34,835 nucleotides of DNA from Tilletiaria anomala UBC 951 (taxonomy: Eukaryota; Basidiomycota; Exobasidiomycetes; Georgefischeriales; Tilletiariaceae), in the NCBI RefSeq assembly GCF_000711695.1, contig NW_013546880.1, positions 1-34,835 on the forward strand, written 5' to 3'. Positions 22,289 through 34,342 of the stretch are shown piece by piece. The notes below the pieces were generated by a model. The model was not told the DNA's origin. It saw nothing but the letters and a program-made list of their open reading frames with translations, and made no database searches. Position 1 is the stretch's first letter. Each line of letters starts with the position of its first letter. Made by a program: the position numbers and the translations under genes.

Positions 22289-22873
22289 GGCCAGTGGCGG
22301 TGGCGGGTCGTCCCTTGTATCAGCTAGGTGATAGCGGTCAATATGTTTCCCGTCGCATCTGTAGAAGAGGCACACAGTCGTGGAGACTCAATAGCCAACG
22401 TCTCCCCCGCCAGATCGGGCAGCCTGCTATTGGCCGTCAGGAGTCACTCTTGAGCCTTGATACGGGCAACTGTAATAAGTCACATCCATCGCGCCCAAGG
22501 CCGCCTTGAATCTGATGTCGATGATCGATGGCGACTGAGGGTGCGAATGACTGCCCACCGAAGGGCGCGCTGTCTGGCAATGTGGTCATGCCACAACCTG
22601 GTGACTCTCGCCGCTCGGGGCAGGATTCGGTGCAACCTCATGTTCGGAACCCCATAGACCTGCCAATAGATGGCCATGAGGCGCCGGCCGCCGGAGTTGC
22701 GCGTCCTCCGTCCCGCTGCAATGATCGCTTTGGCGGCGGCCGGAACGGAGTACGGAGGTTGGAGCAAGGACACTGAAGCGACAACCGTTGCGAGGAAAGC
22801 GCCTTGCTCATCGAATAATCGATGGTCAGTCCAAAGGCCTCGATGTGGTGACGCCACCATAGGCACTATGTGA
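22289..22873. other. Gap between RabGAP start and the transcription factor relic
   Basis: Presumed promoter of the RabGAP on one side and possible 5' part of the relic on the other. Open frames on both strands run through this GC-rich stretch, but none has recognisable motifs. Confidence 0.35.
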
Positions 22874-25450
22874 ATCAACGGTGCAAGAAGCACAGGTGCA
22901 GGCGGCCCTTGTGGTGGCCGCGCTGCTATGTCGTCTACACCGGTTGCTTTGACGCCCGCGTCAGAACCGACAATAGTGCTGATCTTTCCTGTGAGCAACG
23001 ACGCCAACGCCAATACCAATGCTGTCGCAGGCGGCAATGAGGCCGCTGCCTCGTCGCCCACATCGGATGCAGCCGCGGCACACGCGCTCATCAAGCAGCT
23101 GTGAGCCCAGGACAGCGGGCACTGTAGCCGTGCTTGCGATGCATGTGGACGCAGCGCTAGGGAGGGTATACGCGAGAGCCCGACGTGCTCAATATGTCTG
23201 CGTTATACCAGGAGTGAGCAAAGGCGAGGATTGTTGGAGAAGAAAGGTCAGCATGCCCACCATCTTTACTGTATTACACTGCTCCGGTGTCTCCGATTGC
23301 CTGACTACTCTTTGCCGACTGAAGTCTCTTCTGATACTCCTTTCAGCTGTGCCCCACGTCGACGCAATTCTTGACCGTGTAGTCTGCTCTTACAATGGTC
23401 TCGTAATGAAACCAGGACTTTATCCGAAACGAAATGACGTTGCTTTTCGAAGCCAGTGGTCTACCAAAAGATAAGCTCATCTAACTCAAGCAGCAAAAAG
23501 ATTCCACGGATTTGAATTCGAGCGCAGCCTCACTCTTAACTTCGACGTATTCCCATACCACCACTTCCGCATCAGTCACAGGGCTAGCTGCGGCCCGTGC
23601 GTCACGGTCTTTTTCCTCTAATACCACGGCAGCCCCTACTGCCATTAGTCCAGAAGGCGCTCCGTGAAAAGGGAGAAGCAGCAGAAAGACCTCGCGGCTT
23701 TCTGCTCACTCCGAGAATGGCCTGCCAGTCACATCAACGTCAAGTGCAGCCTCAGCATCGACCTCGGACTTGGCTGTCGCGTCCACTTTGCTCTCCATTG
23801 CAGCAACGCCTTCTATCGGCAGCACCAATGTCTCATATGACCGCGCAAACCTGCCGCGCCGAAGAGCACACTGTGTTGTTCGCAATCCGATGTCGCGAGG
23901 GCAAGGTCATGTACCCCAGCACGTGTCATATGGGTTTCGCCTGCCTGATTGGATCAATGAACGGAGAGAGGACCTGTCGCGCAAGAGCGCTTCATGCTAA
24001 TATCCGCCGACGAATTGCCGGATCAGGTGCTTAAACTACATCTTGCTGGGTGAGTGGGTCTCGTCATTTACTATCTTCCTGCCTGTTGAAGCAAAGCGGG
24101 CAGATCCACTTAGTGCGTTTCACCCCCAGATACATCGAACCAACTTTTGTTTCAAAGTGCCCCAACAGCGCGCCTCTATGACTATTGGAATGGTGACTGG
24201 GTCGGCTTTGAGCCCAGCTGTCTAACGAGTGCACCGCTCTGGAACGAGCTGCACGACGAATCGATGGGCACTCGTGAGTGCAGCTTCTGGCCCTGCGGGT
24301 CTATCCATTACTTTGATGACGAAGCTCACGACGCCTTGGAAGCCGAGGCACTGCAGATGCTATCATGCGCCATAGGACCACTTCTTTCGAGCGATACTTC
24401 CAGACGATTGGGATTCGGCCTCACTGACGACTCACACAACGCGGAGCGAATCAAAGAGGTACAGTACAATCTTCTGCCTTACATGTCCAATACGGAGCGA
24501 GTCAGGCATGGTATCAATAGGCCATCGTCATCCTGGCTGTTGCCCATGGAGCTAAATTTTGTCCAGCGCGTCGATGTCCAATTTGTTGGTCGTGACGCCG
24601 ACGGTGCCGACCGCCACATTGCCCCAAGTTGAATTCCTGGACTTCGGGCTTCGAGCTAAGGAGCTTGCATACGCTCTCCATCTGCAACCAGGCACGACAG
24701 ACACCTCGAATCTTACACGATCGACTGGTCAGCTGCGTCGTTGCATCTCATGGCGCTAAACTTGCACAACCCGGCCACCCGTGGGATGCGCGTCAGCTTA
24801 GCACACATGTGGCAAGCGAGAAAACGATATGCAGTGACGATGTACAAGCCTTTGCCGGCAACCGGAGGCACTAGGGTCGACCGAGAGCGATGCATGCTCG
24901 CGCTCGCCCTGGGCTGCATCCACATGACCACCACTTTTGCCTGGTTCAGTAATGTCTTAAATACCCTTCGCCTGGCACACATGGAAGGCATCGGACAGAG
25001 CGTTTGACTGCTGCCCGGCGAACTGATGGAAGGCGCCAGTGAGATGCACATGCGCATCTGGCTCTGGAATATATACTCGATCGCGTATTACTGTTCGTCA
25101 TCAAGGAGCGCATACTGAACACCTCGCTGATGGACCGTATGTACGAAGTTGAAGAGCTTTTGCTCCGACCGCAAGGCGAGCATAGGAGGGGGGTGGAGGC
25201 ATCTGTGCATGCGTTGGTCTGAGAGGTTTGAGTCAAGCAAATCGATGCCAAAAGGAAAGATCGAAGGAACTCATCAACTTGCCACGTACCGGTCCATACT
25301 TGTTGCACACTCAACTGACTCTCGAAGGCTCTCATCAGCGAGATGTTTCCACGACCGGTCATTTGCGACTCAAGCGAAAGTCAAGATCAGGTGGCGGGCA
25401 TGTTCGCATGCATCTTACTTGGAGACCTTTGCGCAGCCATCTCTATCCGC
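22874..25450 (+). pseudogene. Relic of a Zn2Cys6 fungal transcription factor
   Basis: The sequence SRACDACGRSAREG, then SPTCSICLRY, in one frame at about 23126-23206, is a decayed Zn2Cys6 DNA-binding domain. The first and last Cys pairs (codons at 23135, 23144, 23186, 23195) survive, while the middle Cys expected after the basic KxRC stretch is gone. A low-complexity lead from 22874 is in the same frame and is broken by TGA at 23101. A linker region follows. Near 23937-24050 come RLPDWINERREDLSR and then, in another frame, DELPDQVLKLHLAG. Further on there is APLYDYWNGDWVG (about 24165-24205) and ERCMLALALGCIHMTTTFAWF (about 24886-24948), reminiscent of the fungal-specific regulatory domain. 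A donor GTGAGT at 24050 with an acceptor at 24103 or 24129 looks like a retained intron, so this is an unprocessed decayed gene. The 3' limit is vague and the middle homology is a weaker call than the zinc cluster. Confidence 0.7.
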
Positions 25451-25844
25451 ATTCTCGCTCTTAGCCAGCTTGGCCCCCGCAGCCGCCATCATTGGATCGA
25501 CGATTGCAAGTCACACATGACCTCCTTACGCTCAACGAGCAGATTAGCGGTCACTCGCGTAAGTGGATGCAGTAAGTGTACGAGGTGCACACGGATGCCT
25601 CGCCACCTTTAAAAGAGCTGTTGTGGGTATCCCCAGCTCGCCTGAGGACGCCTGCCAGGCACGTATGGATGACGTATTCTTAAATTTGCCGTCACAGGCA
25701 AACACCGCTCAAGGAGCAGCCTTATGCATAACTTCGTGGTGCAGCCAATGGTCTGTCGCTGGAGTAAGAGGGCACGCCATTCACATATGCGATGAGACAA
25801 TGCCTTGCATTCAGTTATCTCTTTTGCACCATAAGAGTACATCA
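25451..25844. other. Spacer downstream of RIX1 gene
   Basis: Contains the presumed 3' UTR of the minus-strand RIX1 gene and perhaps the last traces of the transcription factor relic. No gene is recognisable. Confidence 0.35.
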
Positions 25845-28800
25845 TTACAGCTCATCTTCGTCATCACTCATCCCAGGATCGATGCTTGGAATGTCGCTAT
25901 CACTGTCATCGTGCATTCCGTCGTCTGCTCGCTCAAAGACTGCGGACGAAGCCACAGGGGCCGGGAGGTTGCTGCTGGTGCCCGGCGTAGGGGCGCGTGT
26001 ATCCACAGCCGCATCTGCATCTGCAAACAGACCGTCCGTTGGCGCAGTCGGAGCGTCAATCGTCTCAGCGGAGGCTGCCAAAATGGGCTGCAATACCGAT
26101 TCAATGGCCGTACTACTTGCAAGCGGCGCATGTATGCGCTTCGGTTGTGCTTGACCAACTTGATCAATTGGTTCGACATCCTTCTCCTCATGCCTTGCAT
26201 CTGTCGATATCGCCGGCGGTGACTGCCGTGAATGATTGCTGCCCGTGCCTTGCAACCCATGCACAGCGGAGGACCGCACCGGCGGAGCTGCAGGCCCACC
26301 TTGCGCAAGTTGGTTTGCCGAGGCGGCCGTCCACTCCAGGTCAACATCCAACTCCAACACGTCCTTTGCGGCTGTTTCCAGCCATGCACGCTTGTGCGCG
26401 TCATCAATGTCTACCTTTTTCTCCTCCTTGTCTGCCGGGTTGGCGGAACCCCACGCGATGTTGGTATCCACGACGTCCAAGTTCCACTCTGGCACCGGCA
26501 CCATCCGCGGTTGTACAATCTTCTGCAACGTCGCCAGGCATCGCTGAGCCGCAGTTCGGACCATTGGGTCGAACGTACCCGAGCAATCTGTGGCGGCGGG
26601 TGAAAGCATTACGTGCAAGCCAGTCAAGATCAGCGCGAGCGTCGAGCTGGTTGAATGGTGCAGGACTACGTCGAGCAAGTGTAAGCTGCCGACCACAATC
26701 CTGACCTGCAGCGTTGCTGCTTCCTTCTGTCCACAGGCAAAGCTTGTAGAAAGTACAACGCCTGAAACGAGCGTCGCTTCAACGGTAGCCCGCGCCAGAG
26801 CCGCAGTCATCGTTGCGAGATCCGCCGTGTCGGCGCTGATCTTAGCCGTCAGGTGTGGGTAGAGGAATGTAAGGATGTTAAAGCTTGCCAGTACACCAGC
26901 AGCTTCGTCCCGCGAGATGTGCGCGGGAATGCCATTGCCGACGCTACCGAAAATCGTGTCGGTGTTGAATGCTTGACCAGAGCTGTTCTTGGACCGTTTG
27001 CTGGGTCGCCCAGAGGTGCTAAGTTCGACCAACTTTGCAGCACCGCCTCCTTGAGATGCGAGGCGTTCGCGCGTAGTCGATCCGAGCAGATACCGAGCGA
27101 GTGTCGATGCGCTGAGCTTAGATAGTCGGGAAACCAGGCGTGACGAAGGTTCTAGTGGAAGCGCCAAACCATGTGTAGGATCTTCTCCCTTGCTGACGAG
27201 ATTGCCACCAATGAGAAAGGCTATCGATCGCAGCAGCAACGAGCCAAAGTCTGATGGCGATTGACTGCCTCTGGCGCTGGTGTTGGCATCGTACAGGTCG
27301 ACTAACGTCCAGAGCAGCGACGACCCGCCAGCGTCTCCATCACTTGAAGAAGGGGGACGCACGGCTTCGAGTGCGCCTGCACCTGCGAGCGAGAACAAGC
27401 GAAGCAATACCAGCAAGACAGCCTGCTGCGTCGTAGCCTCTAAGCTCGTCATCTGAAGCACGAAAACGCTCTGCTCTGTCCCAGGTCGCTGAACGCTGTA
27501 CTTGCGCGTCATGCGGAGCACGCCGCAAGAAGGAGGACTGATGCCGGTGGCCCAAAGCAGAAACGAGCGCAGAGGCAGCGAGATGACAGCTTGCGGTGCT
27601 GTTGGTTGTCGCAGCATCTCGAGCAGGACAAAGAGGCTGTATCGCAGGAATGTTAGATGCGATGTGTGCTCGAGCACCGAGTCTTGTCCTTCGTCGGGTC
27701 GCCAGTCCTCGTGGATCTGAAACGTCGGGCGTTGTATAGATCTCGAGCCTCTCGACGATGATGCTTGATGGGACGGATTTGCGCTTGCAGATGGCAGGAT
27801 TGTGCTGACGCTCGCATCAACGAAGGTCTGGAATGTTCCAATTGCTGTTTCAATAGTAGCGGTCCACAGCTGCGCTTGTGTGGCTCTTGTGTTGGCCCGA
27901 CCGGCAGTATTCTCTGTGCTGCTCAATGCTTCGGCACCATTGACCTTGGAAGACAAAGCCCCTGTACGGTGTAGGTTGATGAGCAGCTTGCTTGCGGATT
28001 GAACTAGCTCCAGCGGAGGCAGCGCGTATGGAGAGAGATGTGGAGGGAAGAGCAGCTGAATGCAACACGCATGGATGCGTGCGCTCAGAGGGCGATACAG
28101 AGATGAATAGGTATGCAGCTCGGATGTGATTGCATCGAGCAAGACGCGCTGAGAGAAAGCGCACAGAAAAGGGGGGGGTCAGAAGTTTGCTTTGTGAGGA
28201 GAATGTGCGACGCTAAGCCCCTCCACTCACAACTGCCCGCAAATCACCACGCCCTTGTGAGCTCTCCAGCGCACTGGTTAGGAGCTGAGCATACTTGGGA
28301 AGGTTGGGAGTGATGACGGTGCGCATGAACTCTCCACCTTGCATCACACCGCCTGCATTGCCGCTCTTACCAGCAGCCGAACCGTTTGCCAAGCCAAGAA
28401 TTTCTTTTCCGGCGAGCTCAATCGCAGATTCCAGCATGTGCTCTTCTCTCGCGCTGCTGATATGGTTCTGCGCGGTCGTAGGGCTGCAGAAAGCCTGTAG
28501 AATCTGAAAGGCGGCGCTGAGCCATAGGACCGCGTTGTCCTCAAACGAAATGATCGGCCAGCCCACTTGACGGGTGAGCGCGAGGGCAAGATTGAAGCCT
28601 AGTACATGTGATTGAATCAGGGAAGAAGTGTCTTGCTTGTGGTGAGGAGTTGTTCCCGGTAGCAGCGAGTTTGCACGTTTCGAAAATTTTACCAGCAAAG
28701 ATGAAGCATTTGCTGCTAGCGCCGTAGCTGCAAAGCTCTCCTTGCCATTACTCTGGGCGTGAGGGTGGATTTGGCCTTGGGTATCATCGGAGTTGGTCCC

Positions 28801-29121
28801 GGACGTGCCAAAAGCAATCTCTGCCAAAGAACCTAGAATCTTCGCCTCTTGAATAGCGTGCAAGAACTCGTCTTGGACCGCTGACGCTCGCTCGAGAGAC
28901 AGGCCCGAGGCGGAGGACGAAGAGCCTTGATCCAGCAGCGAGAGCAGTGCTGACGCTTGACCGATTACAGCTGTCATCGCGAAAACTTGCGCTGAGAGAG
29001 CTTTCTGCACAAGCAAGGTCCCCGCAGCACGTAGCCCTCCTGGCGTGGATAATGCAAGCGTAGGACTGCGAAGCACACTCTTCAGCGCAGGATGCGGATG
29101 AGATGGAGCAAGCTGTGGCAT
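25845..29121 (-). CDS. RIX1: RIX1/PELP1-type pre-60S ribosome biogenesis protein
   Basis: Two exons (29121-28231, 28148-25845) separated by an 82-nt intron with GTGAGT donor and a pyrimidine-rich acceptor containing a C-run; phases match and the product is about 1064 aa. The start is the first ATG of the frame; a GTG two codons earlier is ignored. The family (yeast Rix1/Ipi2, mammalian PELP1) forms the nuclear Rix1-Ipi1-Ipi3 complex that works with Rea1/Mdn1 in late 60S maturation. Support comes from an all-helical repeat-like chain, the segment around the exon junction (RVLLDAITSELHTYSSLYRP then SARIHACCIQLLFPP), and a helical core with LLINLHRTGA. The C-terminus is acidic, ending SDIPSIDPGMSDDEDEL, as in relatives. 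The region after about residue 800 is low complexity. It is longer than yeast Rix1 (763 aa). Identification rests on remembered family features, not a search. Confidence 0.78.
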
Positions 29122-30188
29122 GTTCACAGGTTGAAACGGAAAAAAGAGACGGAACTCGGAATCTGTAATTCGGAACTGGCTGATCGACCTTTTGAGTGCT
29201 TTGCTTCTGTCATCATTGGCTACTCAGATGTTCTCACTCAGCCGTCCATCCCATATGCGATAGCTTTCTTCTTTCATCTTTCTGTTCGCTGACTATTGGC
29301 CTCTTCTTTCTCCAAAGTTTTCACACCCTCTGCGCCTGCTATTGATTTCATCTTTGGGATCCCAAGAGACAAAGCTTACTGCTGACTTGGGAATTGTGCG
29401 TAGAGGGGAGAAGGAAGAGACCACTCGGTGCGTTAAGAAGGAGGATGTGCCAGCTCAGAGGCCTCCTGCTCCCGTCGCACCGAGACATGCCTATGCGCAC
29501 ATAGCGACGCGTGAAGCAGCAAGACTCGATCATTTAGTGACTTTTGGACTCTTGGCCATAATCTTATGTGCTGCATGCCTGAGAAAAAGAGTGGCCTCTA
29601 GCCACAGGCCTTTTGATCGCCAGAGTCTATTGGCATGATATTTGTAGTTCAGCCAAGAGGACGGCCGTCTCAAATCCGCCGAGTCGCATTGCTTTCGCAG
29701 GAAGAGGATAGTGCCATGAGGCTCCTGCAAAAACTGGCGCAAGGCGTGATTTGATTGCGTTACAGATCGCGTACAGTTCACGCACTCTTATCTACATCTT
29801 GCATCATTGCTTCCCAGCTAGGTCGCGCTTGCGATTGCCAGGCTCTCGCCAGCGGCCGCCATAATGAAGCCTGCATAAATGAATAAAATTGAATTGTCAT
29901 TGGCAAAAGAGAAGAGGCAGGATTGGAGAAAACAATGATGGTTGTACATTTACAACTACAGATACAACTACAGATTGAAAATGCTGGGCCCTGAGACGAT
30001 ACACAGATGTACGGAGATGGTCGGAAGAGGCGCGATGCGTATGCTAGGCTGCAAAAGGGACAATCAAATGTGTGATGGGGAAAACGAACGGGCTGACTAT
30101 CAAGGATATGTCCATGCAGGGAACGAACCTGTGGCGCAAGCGAGAGTGCGTGCGAGGGAGTGAAGACAGGCGTAGCGAAACGCGATAC
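29122..30188. other. Intergenic region between two minus-strand genes
   Basis: About 1.07 kb holding the RIX1 promoter and the 3' region of the REEP gene. A short direct repeat of a TACAACTACAGA-like unit lies near 29950-29975. I see no coding frame worth calling and no RNA gene. Confidence 0.4.
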
Positions 30189-31805
30189 TCAGTTGGAGCC
30201 GCGTAGCCATGCACCCCAGCCACTGTCCTCTGCGGCTTGTTCGCTAACTCGAGCCTTCGCCGCGGTGACGCCGGACCCAGCTGCTGCCCTCGCGCCCGCC
30301 CCATTTCCCGGTTGTTGTTGCTGCTGCTTCTTGAGCGCAGCACCTCTCGCAGCGCCTCCCGCGGTGCGTACGACATTGCTGCTACCTTCGGTCTTATCGA
30401 GCACTGCGTAGCTGCCGCTCAGCGCTGACTTCTCTGACTTGCTCGCCACGACGTACGCTGGCTCGTCCGACATATCGTCAGAGCCATTGTCGTTCTCTGC
30501 GTTGCCGCCGCTCCAAATGGGCTGGCTGACAAGCCGGTTGGCCCTCTGCTGCTGGTGAGCCGGGTCGGAAGCACGAGCCGCTGCACTTGCCGCGCGCGGC
30601 CTGGCACCTCCACCTGGCTGCAGACTGGCAGGCACCCTCCGTACGCGGACTCCGGTAGACGCTGCTGCTGCTGAAGTCTGCTGATCCTGTGCATAGAGCT
30701 CAGCCAGCTGGTGCTCCAGCTCTGCTCGCCGCCTTGCGGCCTGCGCACGGTCCATCGTGCCCCCTGCTGCCGCTAATGCTGATGTTGATGTTGATGCTGA
30801 TGCTGCCCCTGCTCTTCCAGAAACCGCCCGCCGGCCTCCTTTTCCAGGCTTGGTCATGGCGACGATGGGCGCCTTCGACTCCTTGGCGCCGGCGGTAGCG
30901 CGGTCAAGGATGGCTGTCGCGCCCGAAGCTGCGGCGGGCGCCAAAGAGCGAAAGAGATCCATCAGCTGTGCTGCGGGCCCTTGCGCGGGGTTGTGTACCG
31001 AGGGAGGCGCGGCTGCGCTGCCGTCGTTTCCTGCAATTGGTGCTGATGCTGATCCCGCCGGTTGAGACTATAAGGTCAAGGGAAACGACAGGTCCACTGA
31101 GTATCATTGCACGGTTGTGTGCCTGGGCCGCTGGTGCAAGAGCAACGTACCAGGGCAAGATTGAGCATTGCATCGCGCAGCGAGTTCCAAGCCTTCTCGA
31201 GCGATGCAATGGCGGACGCTTTCAGCTTTGATTTGGCTGCTCCAAGGGCTACGTCGATATCCTGCTCATGTGCGGCAAGAAACGGGGCGACGTGATGAAT
31301 GTAAAGGTAGGTGGCTCCCTGCCGATAGCGAAAAAAGTCAGTCCACTGCCGCACTTGTTACAACCAACCAAAAAGTGCCCACTCACCTTTGTCTGCGGCA
31401 GCACGAGCCACAGTGTAAAGAGCAATTTGAGCTCGAAGTAGAATGGGATCCTGCAAAAGAGCGTCTCCGTGTTAGAGAAATGAGCTCGATGATTCGCATA
31501 GAGACAAGCGCTCACCAGCTCCAAGACCACTCCAAGAAGGCTTCGACCGTTTGAATGCAGGCAATGACGCTCCAGTACATCAACCAGGTCTCCAACTCTG
31601 CCAACTCTGTGCCCCCACCGGAACTACTTGCATTCGCGCCGGCGGCAGCGACACTCGTGTCATGCCGGGCTCCCCACGAATACACCGATACGGTTGAGCC
31701 GGGGCGCGTGGTGGAGGTGATGGCCTTGTAGGAGGCATACAGCGGGTAGACAAACGTCGCTGCCGAATTGAGGACCAAGATGGGGAGGGAGAGGAAGAAG
31801 ACCAT
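30189..31805 (-). CDS. REEP/DP1/Yop1 (TB2/HVA22) family ER-shaping protein
   Basis: Four exons (31805-31516, 31450-31387, 31318-31151, 31067-30189) with matching phases give 466 aa. Relatives insert hydrophobic hairpins in the ER membrane and curve tubules. The start is the first ATG of the frame, just before a hydrophobic segment. The domain shows FVYPLYASYKA (18-28), a membrane stretch with LMYWSVIACIQTVEAFLEW (75-93), then WIPFYFELKLLFTLWLVLPQ (97-116), TKGATYLYIHHVAPFL (117-132), and an amphipathic helix to about 174. Two departures from short family members: a loop of about 35 residues (roughly 31-67, Gly/Ser/Ala-rich) between the first two elements, and a low-complexity tail of about 290 residues with a short coiled-coil-like helix (RRRAELEHQLAELYAQDQQ). 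The spacing resembles REEP1-4 more than compact Yop1. It is divergent from the acyltransferase gene. Confidence 0.9.
30768..30805. repeat. GATGTT/GATGCT hexamer-like tract
   Basis: A simple tract of GATGTT and GATGCT units lies in the tail-encoding exon of the REEP gene and encodes an Ala/Ser/Thr run on the minus strand. Confidence 0.6.
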
Positions 31806-32619
31806 CGCGGGCACACTTGATTGTGGGCGAGTGGGAGAGATGGATGGAAGAGTGGGCCAAGCACCCACCGAGGCCCTTGAGAGCGAGATCAGCGTCCAGC
31901 AAGGGTCCGTGATGGACTGTCACGCCCGTCAATGTGATCGGTATTATGGCTAGCTCCCGTTAATGCTGTCACCAATACAGGACGGTGACCCTCTCTGAGG
32001 AGCGATCGTGCGATCCAGGAGATATTTCATCTGGTGATGTCTGCGATGAGAGTCGTACGAACTGCGCACATGCAACACGTCGACAACAGAGAGGCTGCCT
32101 AGATGTGTGTCAGTCCGGGACGCGTCTCTCGCGACGGCTTTTTTCTGATCGCTGCGGAATGCGGCCGGCCCCGCCAGCGGAGTGTGGATCCACCACCAGA
32201 GTGTAGGAGAGTAGGGTTACGGGTCGCGGGGAAGCTCCCTCACATTGACACGTCCAGAAGCCGCAAGGCGGAACAGAAGCGTGCAGCCTGAAGCAAGACA
32301 TCATATCAAAGCGCATGCGCACGGGCCAACGCTCCTCCGCTTGAGGTCATCTCTCGCTCTTTGCACGTAAGAGAAGCTGTGAGGGTGAATGTGCTGATTA
32401 ATGAAAGTCCCTCAGTACAAACCGGCATGGAGAAGCTACATGGCCTATCAATTCATGCACAGCATGTTCCCTGCTTGACCGCCACGCCTGCGCAAAGTGT
32501 TTCTTCGTGTCTCAAATCAACCGTGGACGCGATACCAGAAGCTCGTCGCGCAGCGTGACTGCCCAGCCGACCTCAAGCACCGTCGAGGTTGTGCTCGTTC
32601 GGCGCTTCTTAAAGGCAAG
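31806..32619. promoter_or_regulatory. Shared divergent promoter region
   Basis: About 0.8 kb separates the start codons of the REEP gene (minus) and the acyltransferase gene (plus), so both promoters must lie here. No TATA box or known operator stands out, and no gene is recognisable. The call follows from gene orientation only. Confidence 0.45.
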
Positions 32620-34342
32620 ATGGCCCCAACAACAACGACTTCCACCGTCTCCGGTGGCTCAAAGGACACATATGCGGTTCCAATCACCCAACGGCACGAG
32701 AGTTGGCACCTTCTCACCGCCACGCTCGTCCTGCTGTACATGGTCATCAGCTGCGGTATGCCGCATATATCCCAGTACCTGATCTTACCGCTCGCCGTGT
32801 TCCCTTCCAGCCAGCCATTCCACGAAATCATTTCGTACCCGTACAAGCGCTTCTTTGGATGCATTCTCGTGTCCGTCAGCCAGCTCCTCGCACCCACCAA
32901 GCTCGTTCTCACTTTTACCGACGAAGAAGGCAACCCGCTAGATCCGGAACAGTTCGTCACAAGGGACTCGAGAAAGAAAAGCGATGATCCAAAGGGTAAA
33001 ATCACGCTGCTCAAGATGCCGGACAGGAGCGTGTGGATCTCCAATCACCAGGTATGCACTTGCGCCAGCGTAATGCGCGCAACCTCTTCGTGGCTTGCGA
33101 GGCTCTTGCTCACCATGATGGACCATCCCTGTTCTGTCCACAGATCTACACTGATTGGATCTACCTCTGGTGCTTGGCGTACCACGCGGACCTTGCCGGT
33201 TCGATCACAATCCTGATGAAAGCATCGCTCAAGCACGTGCCGATCTTCGGCTGGGCCATGCAGTTTTACCGCTTCATCTTCCTTAAGCAGAGCTGGCTCG
33301 AGGATCGCATGCCGCTGGCCAGGCAGCTCTCTGCGCTCGTCAAACGCGCCCGCGATGCCGGACGGCGTGCTGCCGCTTCACAAGCTGCGTATTGTAAGAA
33401 AAGTGATGGCGGAAGCACTCGCACGTCGAATGCTAACGGTAAAATTCAAGCCACAAACGAGTCGCTTCCGCCACCATCGATCGCTGGCTCGTTCTCCTCA
33501 CATCTAGCCAAGGTGCTGCTGCTCATCTTCCCCGAGGGTACACTCGTCTCGAAGCTCACCAAACCAAAGAGCAGGGCTTTCGCAGACAAGCTGGGCATTA
33601 GTGACCTCAGAAATATGCTGCTGCCGAGAAGCACGGGTCTATTGTTCTGCCTGCGGACCATGGCGGCTGAGATCGACGACCTCTACCTGGTTGTGAGCAG
33701 ATTATCATACATCCATACAAAGTGCTTCTTGCCTACCAGTCTCGCAGGCTGGATCACTGACGATGCTCCCTGCCGCAATGCTCTTCCTCTCAGGATTACA
33801 CGATTGGATACCCCGGCATCCCGCCGGCAGGTTACGGTCAGAGCTACTACACGCTGCGCACAGTTTACGTGCAGGGCGTGCCGCCGCCGGCGGTGCACAT
33901 GAACTGCATCATTAGCAAGGTGCCCTCACGCGCTGACCCGCTAGCGCGGGACGCACAGGCAATGCGCGTCCCGCCTGTTGGTGCGTTGCCCCCAAGTTCG
34001 GAAGCGAGCGGGGCGGATGCATATCAGCCGAGCGAAGCCGAGCGAGAAGCGTTCGATCTGTGGCTCAGGAAACGGTACCAGCTCAAAGACCAGCTCATGG
34101 ATCGCTTCTACCAGGACGGCGACTTTGTGCGCGGGGCGTACAAGATGCAGCAACGACAGGGAGCCGGTCAAGCCAAGAGTCCTGACCTCGCGACGCAGTA
34201 CGTCGAGCTTCCGACGCGCTTGCGAAACGTGGGCGACTTGATTCAGACCATCGCCATCGCCTTTTCCGTCTTTCCGCTTGGCTTTGCGTATTACTGGGCC
34301 TTCAAGTCGATATTCCGCTTAGTAGCTCACCGTGTAGCATAA
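32620..34342 (+). CDS. Membrane lysophospholipid acyltransferase (Cst26/LCLAT1/AGPAT type)
   Basis: Three exons (32620-33051, 33144-33692, 33794-34342) join in phase 0 and give 509 aa. The start is an ATG in good context (ggcaagATGgcc). This is a PlsC-fold enzyme transferring an acyl group from acyl-CoA to a lysophospholipid. The catalytic NHxxxxD motif (NHQIYTD, 142-148) is split by the first intron between Gln144 and Ile145. The segment LMKASLKHVPIFGWAMQF follows, then FPEG at 273-276 and the GYPGIPPAGYG region after the second intron. Hydrophobic segments near residues 28-60 and at the C-terminus (LIQTIAIAFSVFPLGFAYYW) suggest ER membrane anchoring. The NHQ-type motif matches the AGPAT3-5, LCLAT1 and yeast Cst26/Psi1 subgroup, whose members remodel phosphatidylinositol or cardiolipin precursors. 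Substrate cannot be told from sequence. A polar insertion of about 50 residues precedes FPEG. Confidence 0.92.

Noticed and set aside
22480-23094. Minus-strand open frame of about 204 codons
   Set aside because: It lies antisense to the zinc-cluster relic, has no ATG-supported gene structure or family features, and is expected by chance in GC-rich DNA.
28168-28180. G-run (C-run on the minus strand) as a possible regulatory element
   Set aside because: It lies within the RIX1 intron just before the acceptor and is explained as part of its pyrimidine-rich tract.
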